In this document: positions 7,772 through 16,467 of the stretch, one piece after another | How the letters are laid out: each line of letters starts with the position of its first letter | Numbering within the stretch: the first letter of the stretch is position 1 | Origin: Burkholderiaceae bacterium | Lineage (GTDB): Bacteria; Pseudomonadota; Gammaproteobacteria; Burkholderiales; Burkholderiaceae_C | Length of the DNA stretch: 64,000 nt | Direction: 5' to 3' | Assembly: GCA_017992055.1 (NCBI GenBank) | Contig: JAGOPK010000001.1 | Coordinates: forward strand, 972,573-1,036,572 | Notes under the pieces: model-generated | Databases searched by the model: none | The model's input: only the letters and a program-made list of their open reading frames with translations | What the model was told of the DNA's origin: nothing | Position numbers and translations under genes: made by a program

Positions 7772-9457
7772 TCAGTAGATGTCGTGCTGGGTGTTGTAGA
7801 CGTTGAACTTGCCGGTCGGGGTGACGATGGCCGGATCGGTGATCACCTTCTTCAGCTTCAGGGTCTTGTCGTCGTAGATCACGATCGCCGACTGGTCGGT
7901 CTTGCCGCCCCACAGCGAGATCCACACCTCGTCACCCGCCTGGTTGTATTCGGGGTGGGTGGCGCGGCGCAGCGCCTTGGTCTCGGGCAGGCCGGAGTCC
8001 TTGGCCACGTCCAGCTTCACCGGGGCCTTGTTCAGGTCCTTGAGGTTGTAGACATAGACCGACTCGGCGTTTTCACGCTCGGGGTTCATCGGCAGGTCGG
8101 CCCACAGGTTGCCCGACTTGGGATGGGTCTTGACGAACAGGTTGCCGGCGCCCGGGGTCTTCAGCTCCTGCACCACCTTCCAGTTGTGCTGCTTGAACTT
8201 GGCATGCTTGGGATCGTCCGAGGGCGTGGAGATCAGCGTGATGGCCGCGTCGCCCAGGTGGCCGGTGGCCCACACCGGACCGTACTGCGGGTGCATGAAG
8301 TTGGCGCCGCGGCCCGGGTGCGGGATCTTCTTGGTGTCCACCAGCGCGGCCAGCTTGCCGGTCTTGGTGTCCACCGCGGCGATCTTGTGCGAGGCATTGG
8401 CGGCCACCAGGAAGTAGCGCTTGGACTGGTCCCAGCCGCCGTCGTGCAGGAACTTGGCCGACTCGATGGTGGTGGTCTTCAGGTTCTTGATGTCGCTGTA
8501 GTCGACCAGCATGATCTGGCCGGTCTCCTTGATGTTGACCACCCATTCCGGCTTGGTCATCGACGAGACGATCGAGGCCACGCGCGGCTCGGGGTGGTAC
8601 TCGCCGTCCACCGTGTTGCCCCGCGTCGAGACGATCTTCATCGGCTTGAGCGTCTCGCCGTCCATGATCGAGAACTGGGGCGGCCAGTAGGTGCCGCCGA
8701 TCAGGTACTTGTCCTCGTAGCCCTTGAACTTGGAGGTGTCGACCGAGCGCGCGTCGGCGCCCAGCTTGACCGTGGCCACCGTCTGCGGCGTCTCGTACCA
8801 GAGGTCGATTAGCGTCACCAGGCCGTCGCGGCCGACGGTGTAGACATAGCGGCCCGAGGCCGACAGGCGTGAGATGTGCACCGCATAGCCGGTGTCCAGC
8901 ACCTTCCAGATCTGCTTGGTGTCACCGTCCACCAGGGCCAGCTTGCCGGCGTCGCGCAGCGTGATCGCGAACACGTTCTGCAGGTTGATCTTGTTGCGCT
9001 GCGCCTTGGGCCGCTGGTCCACCGGCACCAGCAGCTTCCAGCTGGCCTCCATGTCCTTCAGGCTGAACTCGGGCGGCACATCCGGCACGTTCTGGATGTA
9101 GCGCGCCATGATGTTGATCTCGTCCTTGGACAGGATGTCGTCGTAATTGACCATGCCGCCCTCGGTGCCCAGGGCGATGATCTTTTCCAGGCGCGCGGTG
9201 CCCAGCTTGAGCGTGCCGCCTTCCTGCACGCTGCCGTCGGCACCCTTCTTCGACCACATCGGCTCCAGGTTCTTGCCGGTGGCGCCCTTGCGCAGCACGC
9301 CGTGGCAGCCCGCGCAGCGTTCGAAATAGATCTTCTTGCCGATCTCCTTCTCCTGCGGGCTCAGTGGCGGTGCCGCGGTCTGCGCCAGGACGCCCTGGGC
9401 CAGGCCGGCCAGCAGCAAAGCGAAGGTCAGACGGGGCAGGGAGCTGTGCTTTCTCAT
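7772..9457 (-). CDS. nirS: NirS, cytochrome cd1 nitrite reductase
   Basis: 561-residue periplasmic enzyme that reduces nitrite to nitric oxide. It has a signal peptide (about 1-25, ending AQG-VLAQ), a cytochrome c domain with CAGCHG at 48-53, and an eight-bladed d1 propeller that fills the rest of the chain (for example ISRLSASGRYVYTVGRDG and the C-terminal FNVYNTQHDIY). Length matches the family. The ATG at 9457 is chosen because it starts the signal peptide; it has a GAAGGA ribosome site upstream. It is the first gene of the minus-strand nir run and lies about 145 bp from the NNR palindrome it shares with nirE. Confidence 0.98.
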   Translation of the reverse strand: MRKHSSLPRLTFALLLAGLAQGVLAQTAAPPLSPQEKEIGKKIYFERCAGCHGVLRKGATGKNLEPMWSKKGADGSVQEGGTLKLGTARLEKIIALGTEGGMVNYDDILSKDEINIMARYIQNVPDVPPEFSLKDMEASWKLLVPVDQRPKAQRNKINLQNVFAITLRDAGKLALVDGDTKQIWKVLDTGYAVHISRLSASGRYVYTVGRDGLVTLIDLWYETPQTVATVKLGADARSVDTSKFKGYEDKYLIGGTYWPPQFSIMDGETLKPMKIVSTRGNTVDGEYHPEPRVASIVSSMTKPEWVVNIKETGQIMLVDYSDIKNLKTTTIESAKFLHDGGWDQSKRYFLVAANASHKIAAVDTKTGKLAALVDTKKIPHPGRGANFMHPQYGPVWATGHLGDAAITLISTPSDDPKHAKFKQHNWKVVQELKTPGAGNLFVKTHPKSGNLWADLPMNPERENAESVYVYNLKDLNKAPVKLDVAKDSGLPETKALRRATHPEYNQAGDEVWISLWGGKTDQSAIVIYDDKTLKLKKVITDPAIVTPTGKFNVYNTQHDIY

Positions 9458-9586
9458 GATGGGTTCAGTCCTTCGTTGGCCGCGGCGGTTGCCGGCTGCC
9501 ACCCTTCTTTAGGTGCCATGCGCGGGCTCGCATTCACAGGCGGCGCTGGATTCGGCGAGCGGCGCAATGGTCCCCCCGACGGTGAT

Positions 9587-9618
9587 CCAGCGTCCTTGAA
9601 CCAGTTCAAGGACGCTGG
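9587..9618. promoter_or_regulatory. Shared NNR box in a 32-bp perfect palindrome between nirS and nirE
   Basis: The core TTGAACCAGTTCAA (9596-9609) is an NNR/Dnr-type site. It is embedded in a longer perfect inverted repeat with arms CCAGCGTCCTTGAAC and GTTCAAGGACGCTGG around a 2-bp centre. Toward nirE a GAACAT hexamer at 9632-9637 sits 32 bp from the box centre, as expected for a class II -10, giving a leader of about 20 nt. Toward nirS the -10 is not clear. The site probably controls both genes. Confidence 0.82.
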
Positions 9619-9664
9619 GCCGGGGCGCATCGAACATGGCCGGGATCAATTTGGAGTCCATCCC

Positions 9665-10552
9665 ATGGCCGTCGTCGACCTGCTGCCGCCCCGGCGCGGC
9701 GAAACCGAACCCGCACCCGGGCCTGCGCACACGCCGGGCCAGCCCGGCCGCGTCACCCTGGTGGGCGCCGGTCCCGGCGACCCCGACCTGCTGACGCTGC
9801 GTGCGCTGCGCGCGCTGCAGTCGGCCACCCTGGTGCTGCACGACCACCTGGTGGCGCCCGAGGTGCTGGCCCTGGTGCCGGCCACGGCCGAGCGCATCTA
9901 CGTGGGCAAGGAGAGCGGCGCGCACACGCTGCAGCAGACGGCCATCACCGAGCTGATGCTGGGCCTGGCGCGCAGCGGCCGGGCGGTGCTGCGGCTCAAG
10001 GGCGGCGACCCCTACATCTTCGGCCGCGGCGGCGAGGAGGCGCAGGCCCTGGCCGCGGCCGGCGTGCCCTTCGAGGTCGTGCCCGGCATCAGCTCGGCCC
10101 AGGCCGCCGCGGCCCTGGCCGGCATGCCGCTGACCCACCGCGACCATGCCGACGCGGTGGTGCTGGCCACCGGCCACCTGCGTGCCGAGCGCCAGCCCGG
10201 GGGGCCGGGCCCGGAGCTGGACCTGGATCTGGACTGGGCCCGGCTGGCACGGCCGCACCAGACGGTGGTGATCTACATGGGCGTGGGCGCGCTGCCGCTG
10301 ATCTGCAGCGGCCTGGTGGCCCATGGCCTGCCGGCCGAGACACCGGCAGCCACCGTCGAGCGCGCTTCGCGCAGCGACCAGCGCATCACCGTCGGCACCC
10401 TGGCCAGCCTGCCGCGGCTGGCCCAGGCCCAGGGCGTGCGCGCGCCAGCGCTGATCTTCGTCGGCGGCGTGGTCGGCCTGCATGCCGAGCTGGCGGCCGG
10501 TGGCCGCAGCCTGCCGGTCGCGGCGGCGACAGCATCACGGGCTGCGGCTTGA
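9665..10552 (+). CDS. nirE: NirE, uroporphyrinogen-III C-methyltransferase
   Basis: 295-residue SAM-dependent enzyme that methylates uroporphyrinogen III at C2 and C7 to give precorrin-2, the entry to siroheme and heme d1. The family signatures are present: VTLVGAGPGDPDLLTLRALR (about 30-49), LRLKGGDPYIFGRGGEE, and VPFEVVPGISSAQAA. It is a stand-alone SUMT, without the CysG oxidase/chelatase part. Its divergence from nirS across an NNR box supports the nirE assignment over a cobalamin cobA. Ribosome site GGAG is at 9652. Its TGA stop lies inside the NNR box of the ccm operon. Confidence 0.93.
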   Translation: MAVVDLLPPRRGETEPAPGPAHTPGQPGRVTLVGAGPGDPDLLTLRALRALQSATLVLHDHLVAPEVLALVPATAERIYVGKESGAHTLQQTAITELMLGLARSGRAVLRLKGGDPYIFGRGGEEAQALAAAGVPFEVVPGISSAQAAAALAGMPLTHRDHADAVVLATGHLRAERQPGGPGPELDLDLDWARLARPHQTVVIYMGVGALPLICSGLVAHGLPAETPAATVERASRSDQRITVGTLASLPRLAQAQGVRAPALIFVGGVVGLHAELAAGGRSLPVAAATASRAAA

Positions 10553-10590
10553 CTTGAGTCAAGACGAAGCATGTCCGGGGTTCGCAGAAT
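10549..10590 (+). promoter_or_regulatory. NNR/FNR-dependent promoter of the ccm operon
   Basis: TTGACTTGAGTCAA at 10549-10562 is a symmetric FNR/NNR-type site (arms CTTGACT/AGTCAAG). A CAGAAT hexamer at 10585-10590 is centred 32 bp from the box centre, the class II -10 position, so transcription should begin near 10597. The distal half-site contains the stop codon of nirE. Confidence 0.75.
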
Positions 10591-10627
10591 GCGCCTGTCC
10601 GATCCCTGGCGGATCGGGCCATGCGCC

Positions 10628-11341
10628 TTGAACCCCACTACCCCTTCCTCCTTCTCCGTTGATCACGCCGACGCCTGGCTGCAGACGCGGCAGCTGGTCG
10701 GCGCGCGCAACGGCCAGCGCCTGTGGGGCCCGCTGTCGCTGCGGCTGGCGCCGGGCGAGGCCCTGCATGTGCAAGGCCCCAATGGCAGCGGCAAGACCAC
10801 GCTGCTGCGCACCCTGGCCGGGCTGCGGCCGCCGGCGCTGGGCCAGGTGCAGTCCTCGCCGGCGCTGCAGGCCGGTGGCCTGTGGTGGCTGGGCCATGCA
10901 CTGCCGCTGGCCGACGCCCTGGACGCGCAGCACAACCTGCTGCACTGGCTGGCGCTGGCCGGCGCCCCGGTCGACGCCCAGGCCGTGGCCCGGCAGCTGC
11001 AGCGCCTGCAGGTGCCGGCCGGGCGGCCGCTGCGCCAGCTGTCGGCCGGCCAGCGGCGCAAGACCGGCCTGGCCGTGCTGGCGCTGGCGCCGCGCCCGCT
11101 GTGGCTGCTGGACGAACCCTTCGATGCACTCGACCAGGCCGGCTGCGACTGGCTGGCCGAGCTGGCCGCGGCGCATTGCGCGGCCGGCGGCGCCCTGGTC
11201 TTCAGCGCCCACCAGGTGCCGCCGGGCGCCCTGGCCCGGGCCCGGGTGCTGAACCTGCAGCCGGCGGCCGCGCCCGCCAGTGCCGAAACGGCCAGCCAAT
11301 CGGCCCGCCAAGCGGCCACGCCGGTCTGGGCCGGGGCATGA
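10628..11341 (+). CDS. ccmA: CcmA, heme exporter ATP-binding subunit
   Basis: 237-residue ABC ATPase of the CcmABCD complex, which releases holo-CcmE during cytochrome c maturation. Walker A GPNGSGKTT lies at 50-58, the signature LSAGQRRK at about 140, and Walker B LWLLDEPFDALD at about 158-169. The TTG at 10628 is chosen as start because the promoter predicted from the NNR box begins transcription near 10597; the in-frame ATGs at 10571 and 10589 would lie before or inside the -10. That choice is inference. The gene ends in an ATGA overlap with ccmB. Confidence 0.88.
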   Translation: MNPTTPSSFSVDHADAWLQTRQLVGARNGQRLWGPLSLRLAPGEALHVQGPNGSGKTTLLRTLAGLRPPALGQVQSSPALQAGGLWWLGHALPLADALDAQHNLLHWLALAGAPVDAQAVARQLQRLQVPAGRPLRQLSAGQRRKTGLAVLALAPRPLWLLDEPFDALDQAGCDWLAELAAAHCAAGGALVFSAHQVPPGALARARVLNLQPAAAPASAETASQSARQAATPVWAGA

Positions 11342-12033
11342 GCATGCTGGCCAACCGTCCCTGGCTGCCGGCGCTGCAGGCCGTGCTGGCGCGCGAATGG
11401 CGCCTGGCCTGGCAGCGCCCGGCCGATCTGGGCCTGCAGGCGGTGTTCTTCATCGTCGTCACCAGCCTGTTTCCGCTGGCCCTGCAGCCCGAGGCCAGGC
11501 TGCTGCAGACACTGGCGCCGGGCGTGCTGTGGGTGGCGGCCTTCCTGGCCGTGCTGCTGGCCAGCGTGCGGCTGTTCGACGAAGACCTGCGCAGCGGCTG
11601 GCTGGACCAGTGGCGCTTGTCCGGCGTGCCGCTGGCCCTGCTGATGGCCGCGCGCATGGCCGTGCAATGGGCGCTGGCGGCGCTGCCGGTGCTGATCGTC
11701 GCGCCGCTGGTGGCGCTGCAGTTTGCGCTGGCGCGCGAGGCCCTGGCCACGCTGCTGCTGGCCCTGGCCCTGGGCACCGGCGTGCTGGCCATGCTGGCGG
11801 CGGTGGCCGCGGCGCTGTCGGCCGGCCTGCGTGGCCAGGCCTCGCTGGCCGTGCTGCTGGTGCTGCCGCTGGCCACGCCGGCCCTGGTGTTCGGCACGCT
11901 GGCCGTGGCCCGCGCCCAGCAGGGCCTGCCGGCGGCGGCCGAGCTGTCGCTGCTGGGGGCCATGGCCGCCTTCAGCGCCGCGCTGGGGCCGTGGATCGGT
12001 GGCGCAGCCCTGCTCGCTGCGGTGGAAAGTTAG
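11338..12033 (+). CDS. ccmB: CcmB, heme exporter membrane subunit
   Basis: 231-residue inner-membrane protein with about six transmembrane segments (for example VFFIVVTSLFPLAL, LWVAAFLAVLLA and LPLATPALVFGTL). It is the channel-like partner of the CcmA ATPase in the CcmABCD complex. The FDEDLRSGWLDQW segment after the second membrane span is typical of the family. The ATG at 11338 overlaps the ccmA stop (ATGA); a second in-frame ATG follows at 11344. Confidence 0.94.
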   Translation: MSMLANRPWLPALQAVLAREWRLAWQRPADLGLQAVFFIVVTSLFPLALQPEARLLQTLAPGVLWVAAFLAVLLASVRLFDEDLRSGWLDQWRLSGVPLALLMAARMAVQWALAALPVLIVAPLVALQFALAREALATLLLALALGTGVLAMLAAVAAALSAGLRGQASLAVLLVLPLATPALVFGTLAVARAQQGLPAAAELSLLGAMAAFSAALGPWIGGAALLAAVES

Positions 12034-12036
12034 CCC

Positions 12037-12840
12037 ATGAGACTCAATCAACTGCTGTTTCACTTTGCCAGCCCGCCGCGGGCCGATGCACTGGCCGCGC
12101 GCCTGCAGCGTCCGCTGCTGTGGCTGGCCCTGGCCCTGGGCCTGCCCGGCCTGTGGCTGGGCTTTGTCGCCACGCCGGCCGATGCGGTGCAGGGCGAGGG
12201 CTACCGGCTGATCTACCTGCATGTGCCGGCGTCCTGGCTGGCCATGTTCTGCTATGCCATGCTGGCGCTGTGGAGCGCCGTCGGCCTGGTCTGGCGCACC
12301 AAGCTGTCGTTCCTGATGGCGCGGGCCCTGCTGCCCAGCGGCCTGGTCTGGGCCGTGCTGAGCCTGGCCACCGGCGCGCTGTGGGGCCGGCCGATGTGGG
12401 GCACCTGGTGGGTCTGGGATGCGCGGCTGACCTCGTCGCTGCTGCTGCTGCTGCTGTACCTGGGCCTGGCCGCGCTGCAGCATGCCCATGAGGACGGCGA
12501 GCGCGGCGAACGCGCGGTGGCCCTGCTGGCCGTGCTGGGCGCGCTGAACCTGCCGGTGATCTATTTTTCGGTGCGCTGGTGGAACACCTTGCACCAGGGC
12601 GCCAGCATCGGCGCCGGCCACAGCAGCATGGACCCGGCGATGCTGGCCGCCCTGCTGCTGTGCTGTTTTGCCGCCTGGGCCTGGACCGCGGCCACGGTGC
12701 TGGCGCGCTTTCGCCTGCTGCTGGCCCAGCGCCTGGCCAGCCAGCGCTGGATGGATGCGCTGCAGGCCGCCCCCGACCTCACCCCGCACGCCGCCGCCGA
12801 GGCGCCATCGCGCGCCGCACAGGAGACCTGCCATGCCTGA
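12037..12840 (+). CDS. ccmC: CcmC, heme delivery protein
   Basis: 267-residue heme-handling membrane protein that loads heme onto CcmE. Six membrane segments are visible, with the conserved tryptophan-rich periplasmic motif (WGTWWVWDARLTS) at about residues 121-133. Conserved periplasmic histidines occur in LHVPASWLAM and in NTLHQGAS. It starts 4 bp after ccmB. The C-terminal tail beyond about residue 245 is Ala/Pro-rich and less conserved. Confidence 0.96.
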   Translation: MRLNQLLFHFASPPRADALAARLQRPLLWLALALGLPGLWLGFVATPADAVQGEGYRLIYLHVPASWLAMFCYAMLALWSAVGLVWRTKLSFLMARALLPSGLVWAVLSLATGALWGRPMWGTWWVWDARLTSSLLLLLLYLGLAALQHAHEDGERGERAVALLAVLGALNLPVIYFSVRWWNTLHQGASIGAGHSSMDPAMLAALLLCCFAAWAWTAATVLARFRLLLAQRLASQRWMDALQAAPDLTPHAAAEAPSRAAQETCHA

Positions 12841-13021
12841 CTGGCTTGCGCCGCTGTTCAACATCCACTGGGCCGACTGGCCGGCGTTCTGGGCCATGGG
12901 CCGCCATGGCGCCTATGTCTGGCCGGCCGTGGCCCTGAGTGCCGTGCTGCTGCTGGCCGAGCGCTGGCAGCTGTCGCGCCAGATCCGCGCCCAGGGCCAG
13001 GCCGGGGAGGAGCGGTCATGA
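12833..13021 (+). CDS. ccmD: CcmD, small membrane subunit of the heme exporter
   Basis: 62-residue protein with one transmembrane helix ([19 protein letters not shown]) followed by a basic cytoplasmic tail ([14 protein letters not shown]). CcmD stabilises the CcmABC complex and helps release heme-loaded CcmE. It overlaps the end of ccmC by 8 bp and its stop overlaps the ccmE start in an ATGA. Identified by size, topology and position between ccmC and ccmE. Confidence 0.88.
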   Translation: MPDWLAPLFNIHWADWPAFWAMGRHGAYVWPAVALSAVLLLAERWQLSRQIRAQGQAGEERS

Positions 13022-13479
13022 AGCCCCGCCACCGCCGCCTGGGCCTGCTGCTGGCCGTGCTGCTGCTGCTGGGCCTGGCCGGCACGCTGGCCGCGCGCGC
13101 GCTGCGCAGCAACCTGGTGTTTTTCGTCACGCCGGCGCAGATCGCCGCCGGCGAGGCCGCCGGTCGCGAGCTGCTGCGCGTGGGCGGCATGGTGCGCGCC
13201 GGCTCGGTGCGGCGCATCGGTGACGGCACCGAGCTGCACTTCGTCATCGCCGACTCGCGCCATGCGGTGCCGGTGGTCTACCGCGGCGTGCTGCCCGACC
13301 TGTTTGCCGAAGGCCAGGGCGCGGTGGCCCAGGGCCGGCTGCAGGCCGATGGCACGCTGCAGGCCAGCGAGGTGCTGGCCAAGCACGACGAGAACTACCG
13401 GCCGCCGGGCATGGATGCCGCGCCCTCGGGCGCGGCCGGCCATCCCGGCGCCCAGGCCGCCACCGGAGCCCGGCCATGA
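13018..13479 (+). CDS. ccmE: CcmE, periplasmic heme chaperone
   Basis: 153-residue protein that carries heme covalently bound to a histidine and hands it to CcmF/CcmH. It has an N-terminal membrane anchor (about 8-28), an OB-fold body ([20 protein letters not shown]) and the heme-attachment motif [12 protein letters not shown] with the binding His at about residue 123. The tail after that is Pro/Ala/Gly-rich and probably disordered. Overlaps both neighbours by ATGA. Confidence 0.96.
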   Translation: MKPRHRRLGLLLAVLLLLGLAGTLAARALRSNLVFFVTPAQIAAGEAAGRELLRVGGMVRAGSVRRIGDGTELHFVIADSRHAVPVVYRGVLPDLFAEGQGAVAQGRLQADGTLQASEVLAKHDENYRPPGMDAAPSGAAGHPGAQAATGARP

Positions 13480-15497
13480 CCGGCGAGCTGGGCCACCTGG
13501 CCCTGATGCTGGCCCTGGTGGCGGCGGCGGTGCAGGCCGCCGCCGGCCTGCTGCCCGGCGCACCGCCACGCCTGGCGGTGGCGGCGATGCGCCTGCAGGC
13601 CCTGGCCCTGGCCGGCGCCTTCACCGCACTGTCGCTGGCCTTTGCGCAGCAGGACTTCACGCTGGTCTACGTGGTCCAGCACAGCAATGCCCAGCTGCCC
13701 ATGCTTTACCGGCTGGCCGCGGTGTGGGGCGGCCACGAAGGCTCGATGCTGCTGTGGACCCTGGTGCTGGCCGGCTGGAGCCTGGTCGCCGCGCCGGCGC
13801 TGCAGCGCGGCGATGCGGGGCTGGCGCGCAGCACGCTGGGCGTGCTGGGCCTGGTGTCGCTGGCCATGCTGAGCTTTGTGCTGTTCACCTCCAACCCCTT
13901 CATCCGCCTGCTGCCGGCGGCCCAGGACGGCCAGGACCTGAACCCGATGCTGCAGGACCCCGGCCTGGTGTTCCACCCGCCGCTGCTCTACCTGGGCTAT
14001 GTGGGCACGGCCGTGCCGTTTGCGCTGGTCATCGCGCGGCTGCTGGCGCCGCCGCGGCCGGCCGGCGATGACTGGGTGCAGCTGCTGCGGCCGTTTGCGC
14101 TGTGGGCCTTTGCCTTTCTGACGCTGGGCATCGCACTCGGCAGCTGGTGGGCCTATTACGAGCTGGGCTGGGGCGGCTGGTGGTTCTGGGACCCGGTCGA
14201 AAACGCCTCGCTGATGCCCTGGCTGGCGCTGGCGGCCCTGCTGCATGCGCTGCCGGCGCGGCGCCAGCGTGGCGCCTTCGGCCTGTGGACCGGCGTGCTG
14301 GCGATTGCCGCCTTCGCGCTGAGCCTGATCGGCACCTTCCTCGTGCGCTCGGGCGTGCTGACCTCGGTGCATGCCTTTGCCAGCGATCCGCGGCGCGGCG
14401 TGTGGATGCTGGCCCTGGTGGCGGTGACGCTGCTGGCCTCGACCGCGCTGCTGGGCACGCGCGCCGCCCACCTGGCGCCGGCCCGGCCGCCACGGCCCTG
14501 GACCACGCTGTCGCGCGAGACCGGCCTGGCCCTGGCCGGTGCGCTGCTGGCCGCGGCCTGCGGCTCGGTGCTGCTGGGCACGCTGTATCCGCTGGCCATG
14601 GATGCCTTCGGCGGCGGCAAGATCTCGGTCGGCCCGCCGTACTTCGACGCGGTGATGGCGCCGCTGACCCTGCCCCTGGTGGCGCTGGCCGCGCTGGCGC
14701 CCTGGCTGGGCTGGGGCGAGTGCGAGCCGCGCCAGCTGCTGCGGCGCATGGCCGGCGCCCTGCTGGCCGCGCTGCTGCTGATCGTGGTCCTGCCCTGGGC
14801 CCTGCTGGAGGCCTATGGCCAGCTGCGCATCGGCGTCTGGCTGGCCCTGGCCGTGGCCGGGCTGCTGGCCGCCAGCACCCTGGCCCATCTGCTGCCGCGC
14901 TGGCGGCGCAGCGGCGCCGGCGCCTGGGGCATGGCCCTGGCCCACCTGGGCGTGGCGGTGTTTGCCGTCGGCGTGGCCCTGGTCAACGGCCATGGCAGCG
15001 AGCGCGACCTGCGCCTGGCCCCCGGCGAGCGCGCCACGCTGGGCGGCTGCGCGCTGAGCTTCGACGCGGTGCGGCCGGTGCAGGGCCCCAACTACAGCGC
15101 GCTGCAGGGCCAGTTCACGCTGGACTGCCCGGGCGAGGCGCCCCGCCGCCTGCAGCCCGAGAAGCGCGCCTATCCCGGCGCGGCCATGCCGATGAGCGAG
15201 TCGGCCATCGTGCCCGGCCTGACCCGCGACCTGTACCTGGCGATGGGCGACCATCTGGCCGACAAGCAGGCGCTGACCGGCGGTGGCACCGAGGCCCAGG
15301 CCCTGCAGGCGCCCTGGACGCTGCGCCTGCAGGTCAAGCCCTTCATGCGCTGGGTCTGGGCCGGCACCCTGCTGATGGCCCTGGGCGCCACGCTGGCCGC
15401 CCTCAGCCGGCAGCCGTGGCGGCGCCGCAGCGCCAACCCTGCCACCACCCCGCCCGGCCCCGCCGTGGCCACCACGCTGGCCGGAGACGCCGCATGA
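13476..15497 (+). CDS. ccmF: CcmF, cytochrome c heme lyase core subunit
   Basis: 673-residue polytopic membrane protein, the usual family length, that attaches heme to apocytochromes together with CcmH. The family motifs [11 protein letters not shown] (about residues 85-95) and [15 protein letters not shown] (about 232-246) are present, along with many membrane spans. A C-terminal periplasmic part carries [19 protein letters not shown]-like sequence and ends with a final helix near residue 630. It starts in an ATGA overlap with ccmE and ends in one with ccmG. Confidence 0.97.
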   Translation: MTGELGHLALMLALVAAAVQAAAGLLPGAPPRLAVAAMRLQALALAGAFTALSLAFAQQDFTLVYVVQHSNAQLPMLYRLAAVWGGHEGSMLLWTLVLAGWSLVAAPALQRGDAGLARSTLGVLGLVSLAMLSFVLFTSNPFIRLLPAAQDGQDLNPMLQDPGLVFHPPLLYLGYVGTAVPFALVIARLLAPPRPAGDDWVQLLRPFALWAFAFLTLGIALGSWWAYYELGWGGWWFWDPVENASLMPWLALAALLHALPARRQRGAFGLWTGVLAIAAFALSLIGTFLVRSGVLTSVHAFASDPRRGVWMLALVAVTLLASTALLGTRAAHLAPARPPRPWTTLSRETGLALAGALLAAACGSVLLGTLYPLAMDAFGGGKISVGPPYFDAVMAPLTLPLVALAALAPWLGWGECEPRQLLRRMAGALLAALLLIVVLPWALLEAYGQLRIGVWLALAVAGLLAASTLAHLLPRWRRSGAGAWGMALAHLGVAVFAVGVALVNGHGSERDLRLAPGERATLGGCALSFDAVRPVQGPNYSALQGQFTLDCPGEAPRRLQPEKRAYPGAAMPMSESAIVPGLTRDLYLAMGDHLADKQALTGGGTEAQALQAPWTLRLQVKPFMRWVWAGTLLMALGATLAALSRQPWRRRSANPATTPPGPAVATTLAGDAA

Positions 15498-16078
15498 ACA
15501 CCACCACCTCGCTGCCCCCGCCCGCCGCCCGCCCGCGCTGGCCGCTGTGGCTGGGCCTGGCGGCCATGGCCGGCCTGCTGCTGCTGCTGGGCCTGGGCCT
15601 GCGCCACGATCCGCGCGAGCTGCCGTCGGTGCTGGTCGGCAAGCCCTTCCCGGCCTTTGCGCTGCCGCTGCTGGATGGCGGCCGCATGCAGCAGGCCGAC
15701 CTGGCCGGCCTGCCGCGCATCATCAATGTCTGGGCCAGCTGGTGCGCCACCTGCCGCGAGGAGCATCCGGCCCTGCTGGCCCTGGCCGCCGAGCTGCGTG
15801 CCGCCGGCCGCTCACAACAGCTGCTGGGCCTGAACTACAAGGACCAGGACGGCGCCGCGCGGCGCTGGCTGGCCGCCGACGGCAATCCGTACTCGGCCAG
15901 CATCGTCGATGCCGACGGCCGGCTGGGCATCGAGCTGGGCGTCTACGGCGTGCCGGAGACCTTTGTCACCGATGCCCAGGGCCGCATCGTGCACAAGCAT
16001 GTGGGCGCGCTGACGCCGCAGGTGGTGCGCGACACCCTGCTGCCGCTGCTGGCCCTGCCGGCCGGGGCACGGCGATGA
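15494..16078 (+). CDS. ccmG: CcmG/DsbE thiol-disulfide oxidoreductase
   Basis: 194-residue membrane-anchored thioredoxin-fold protein that keeps the cysteines of apocytochrome c heme sites reduced. The anchor is at about 17-36. The active site is WCATC, with Cys at 84 and 87, within NVWASWCATCREEHP. The GVYGVPETFVTD segment includes the cis-Pro loop characteristic of CcmG. Coupled by ATGA overlaps on both sides. Confidence 0.95.
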   Translation: MNTTTSLPPPAARPRWPLWLGLAAMAGLLLLLGLGLRHDPRELPSVLVGKPFPAFALPLLDGGRMQQADLAGLPRIINVWASWCATCREEHPALLALAAELRAAGRSQQLLGLNYKDQDGAARRWLAADGNPYSASIVDADGRLGIELGVYGVPETFVTDAQGRIVHKHVGALTPQVVRDTLLPLLALPAGARR

Positions 16079-16467
16079 AGCGCGCCCTGCTGCCCGCGCT
16101 GGCCATCGCCTGCAGCCAGGCCCTGGCCCAGGCACCGACGCCGCCGCTGGACGAGGTCCAGCTGCGCCAGTTCCTGCGCGAGCTGCGCTGCGTGGTGTGC
16201 CAGAACGAGAGCCTGGCCGATTCCACCGCGCCGCTGGCGCTGGACCTGAAGCGCGAGATCACGCAGCGCCTGGCCGCCGGCCAGAGCCCGCAGCAGGTGC
16301 GCGACTGGCTGACCCAGCGCTATGGCGATTTCGTCAGCTACACGCCGCCGCTGAACAGCGCCACCGGCCTGCTGTGGGTCGGCCCGGCCCTGCTGGCCCT
16401 GCTGGGCGTGGGCGTGGTGCTGCGCCTGTCGCGCCGGCGCCCGGCGATCCAAGGAGACGAAGCATGA
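16075..16467 (+). CDS. ccmH: CcmH (CcmL-type), apocytochrome c thiol reductase subunit
   Basis: 130-residue periplasmic protein with a signal peptide (about 1-20), the redox motif RCVVCQNESLADS with Cys at 39 and 42, a three-helix body, and a C-terminal membrane helix (GLLWVGPALLALLGVGVVL). It corresponds to the short, N-terminal half of E. coli CcmH; the TPR half is encoded separately as ccmI. The C-terminal basic tail RLSRRRP is cytoplasmic. Confidence 0.95.
   Translation: MKRALLPALAIACSQALAQAPTPPLDEVQLRQFLRELRCVVCQNESLADSTAPLALDLKREITQRLAAGQSPQQVRDWLTQRYGDFVSYTPPLNSATGLLWVGPALLALLGVGVVLRLSRRRPAIQGDEA

Noticed and set aside
10571-10627. ATG at 10571 or 10589 as the ccmA start
   Set aside because: Both lie upstream of or within the predicted -10 region of the NNR-dependent promoter, and the extra residues do not look like CcmA.
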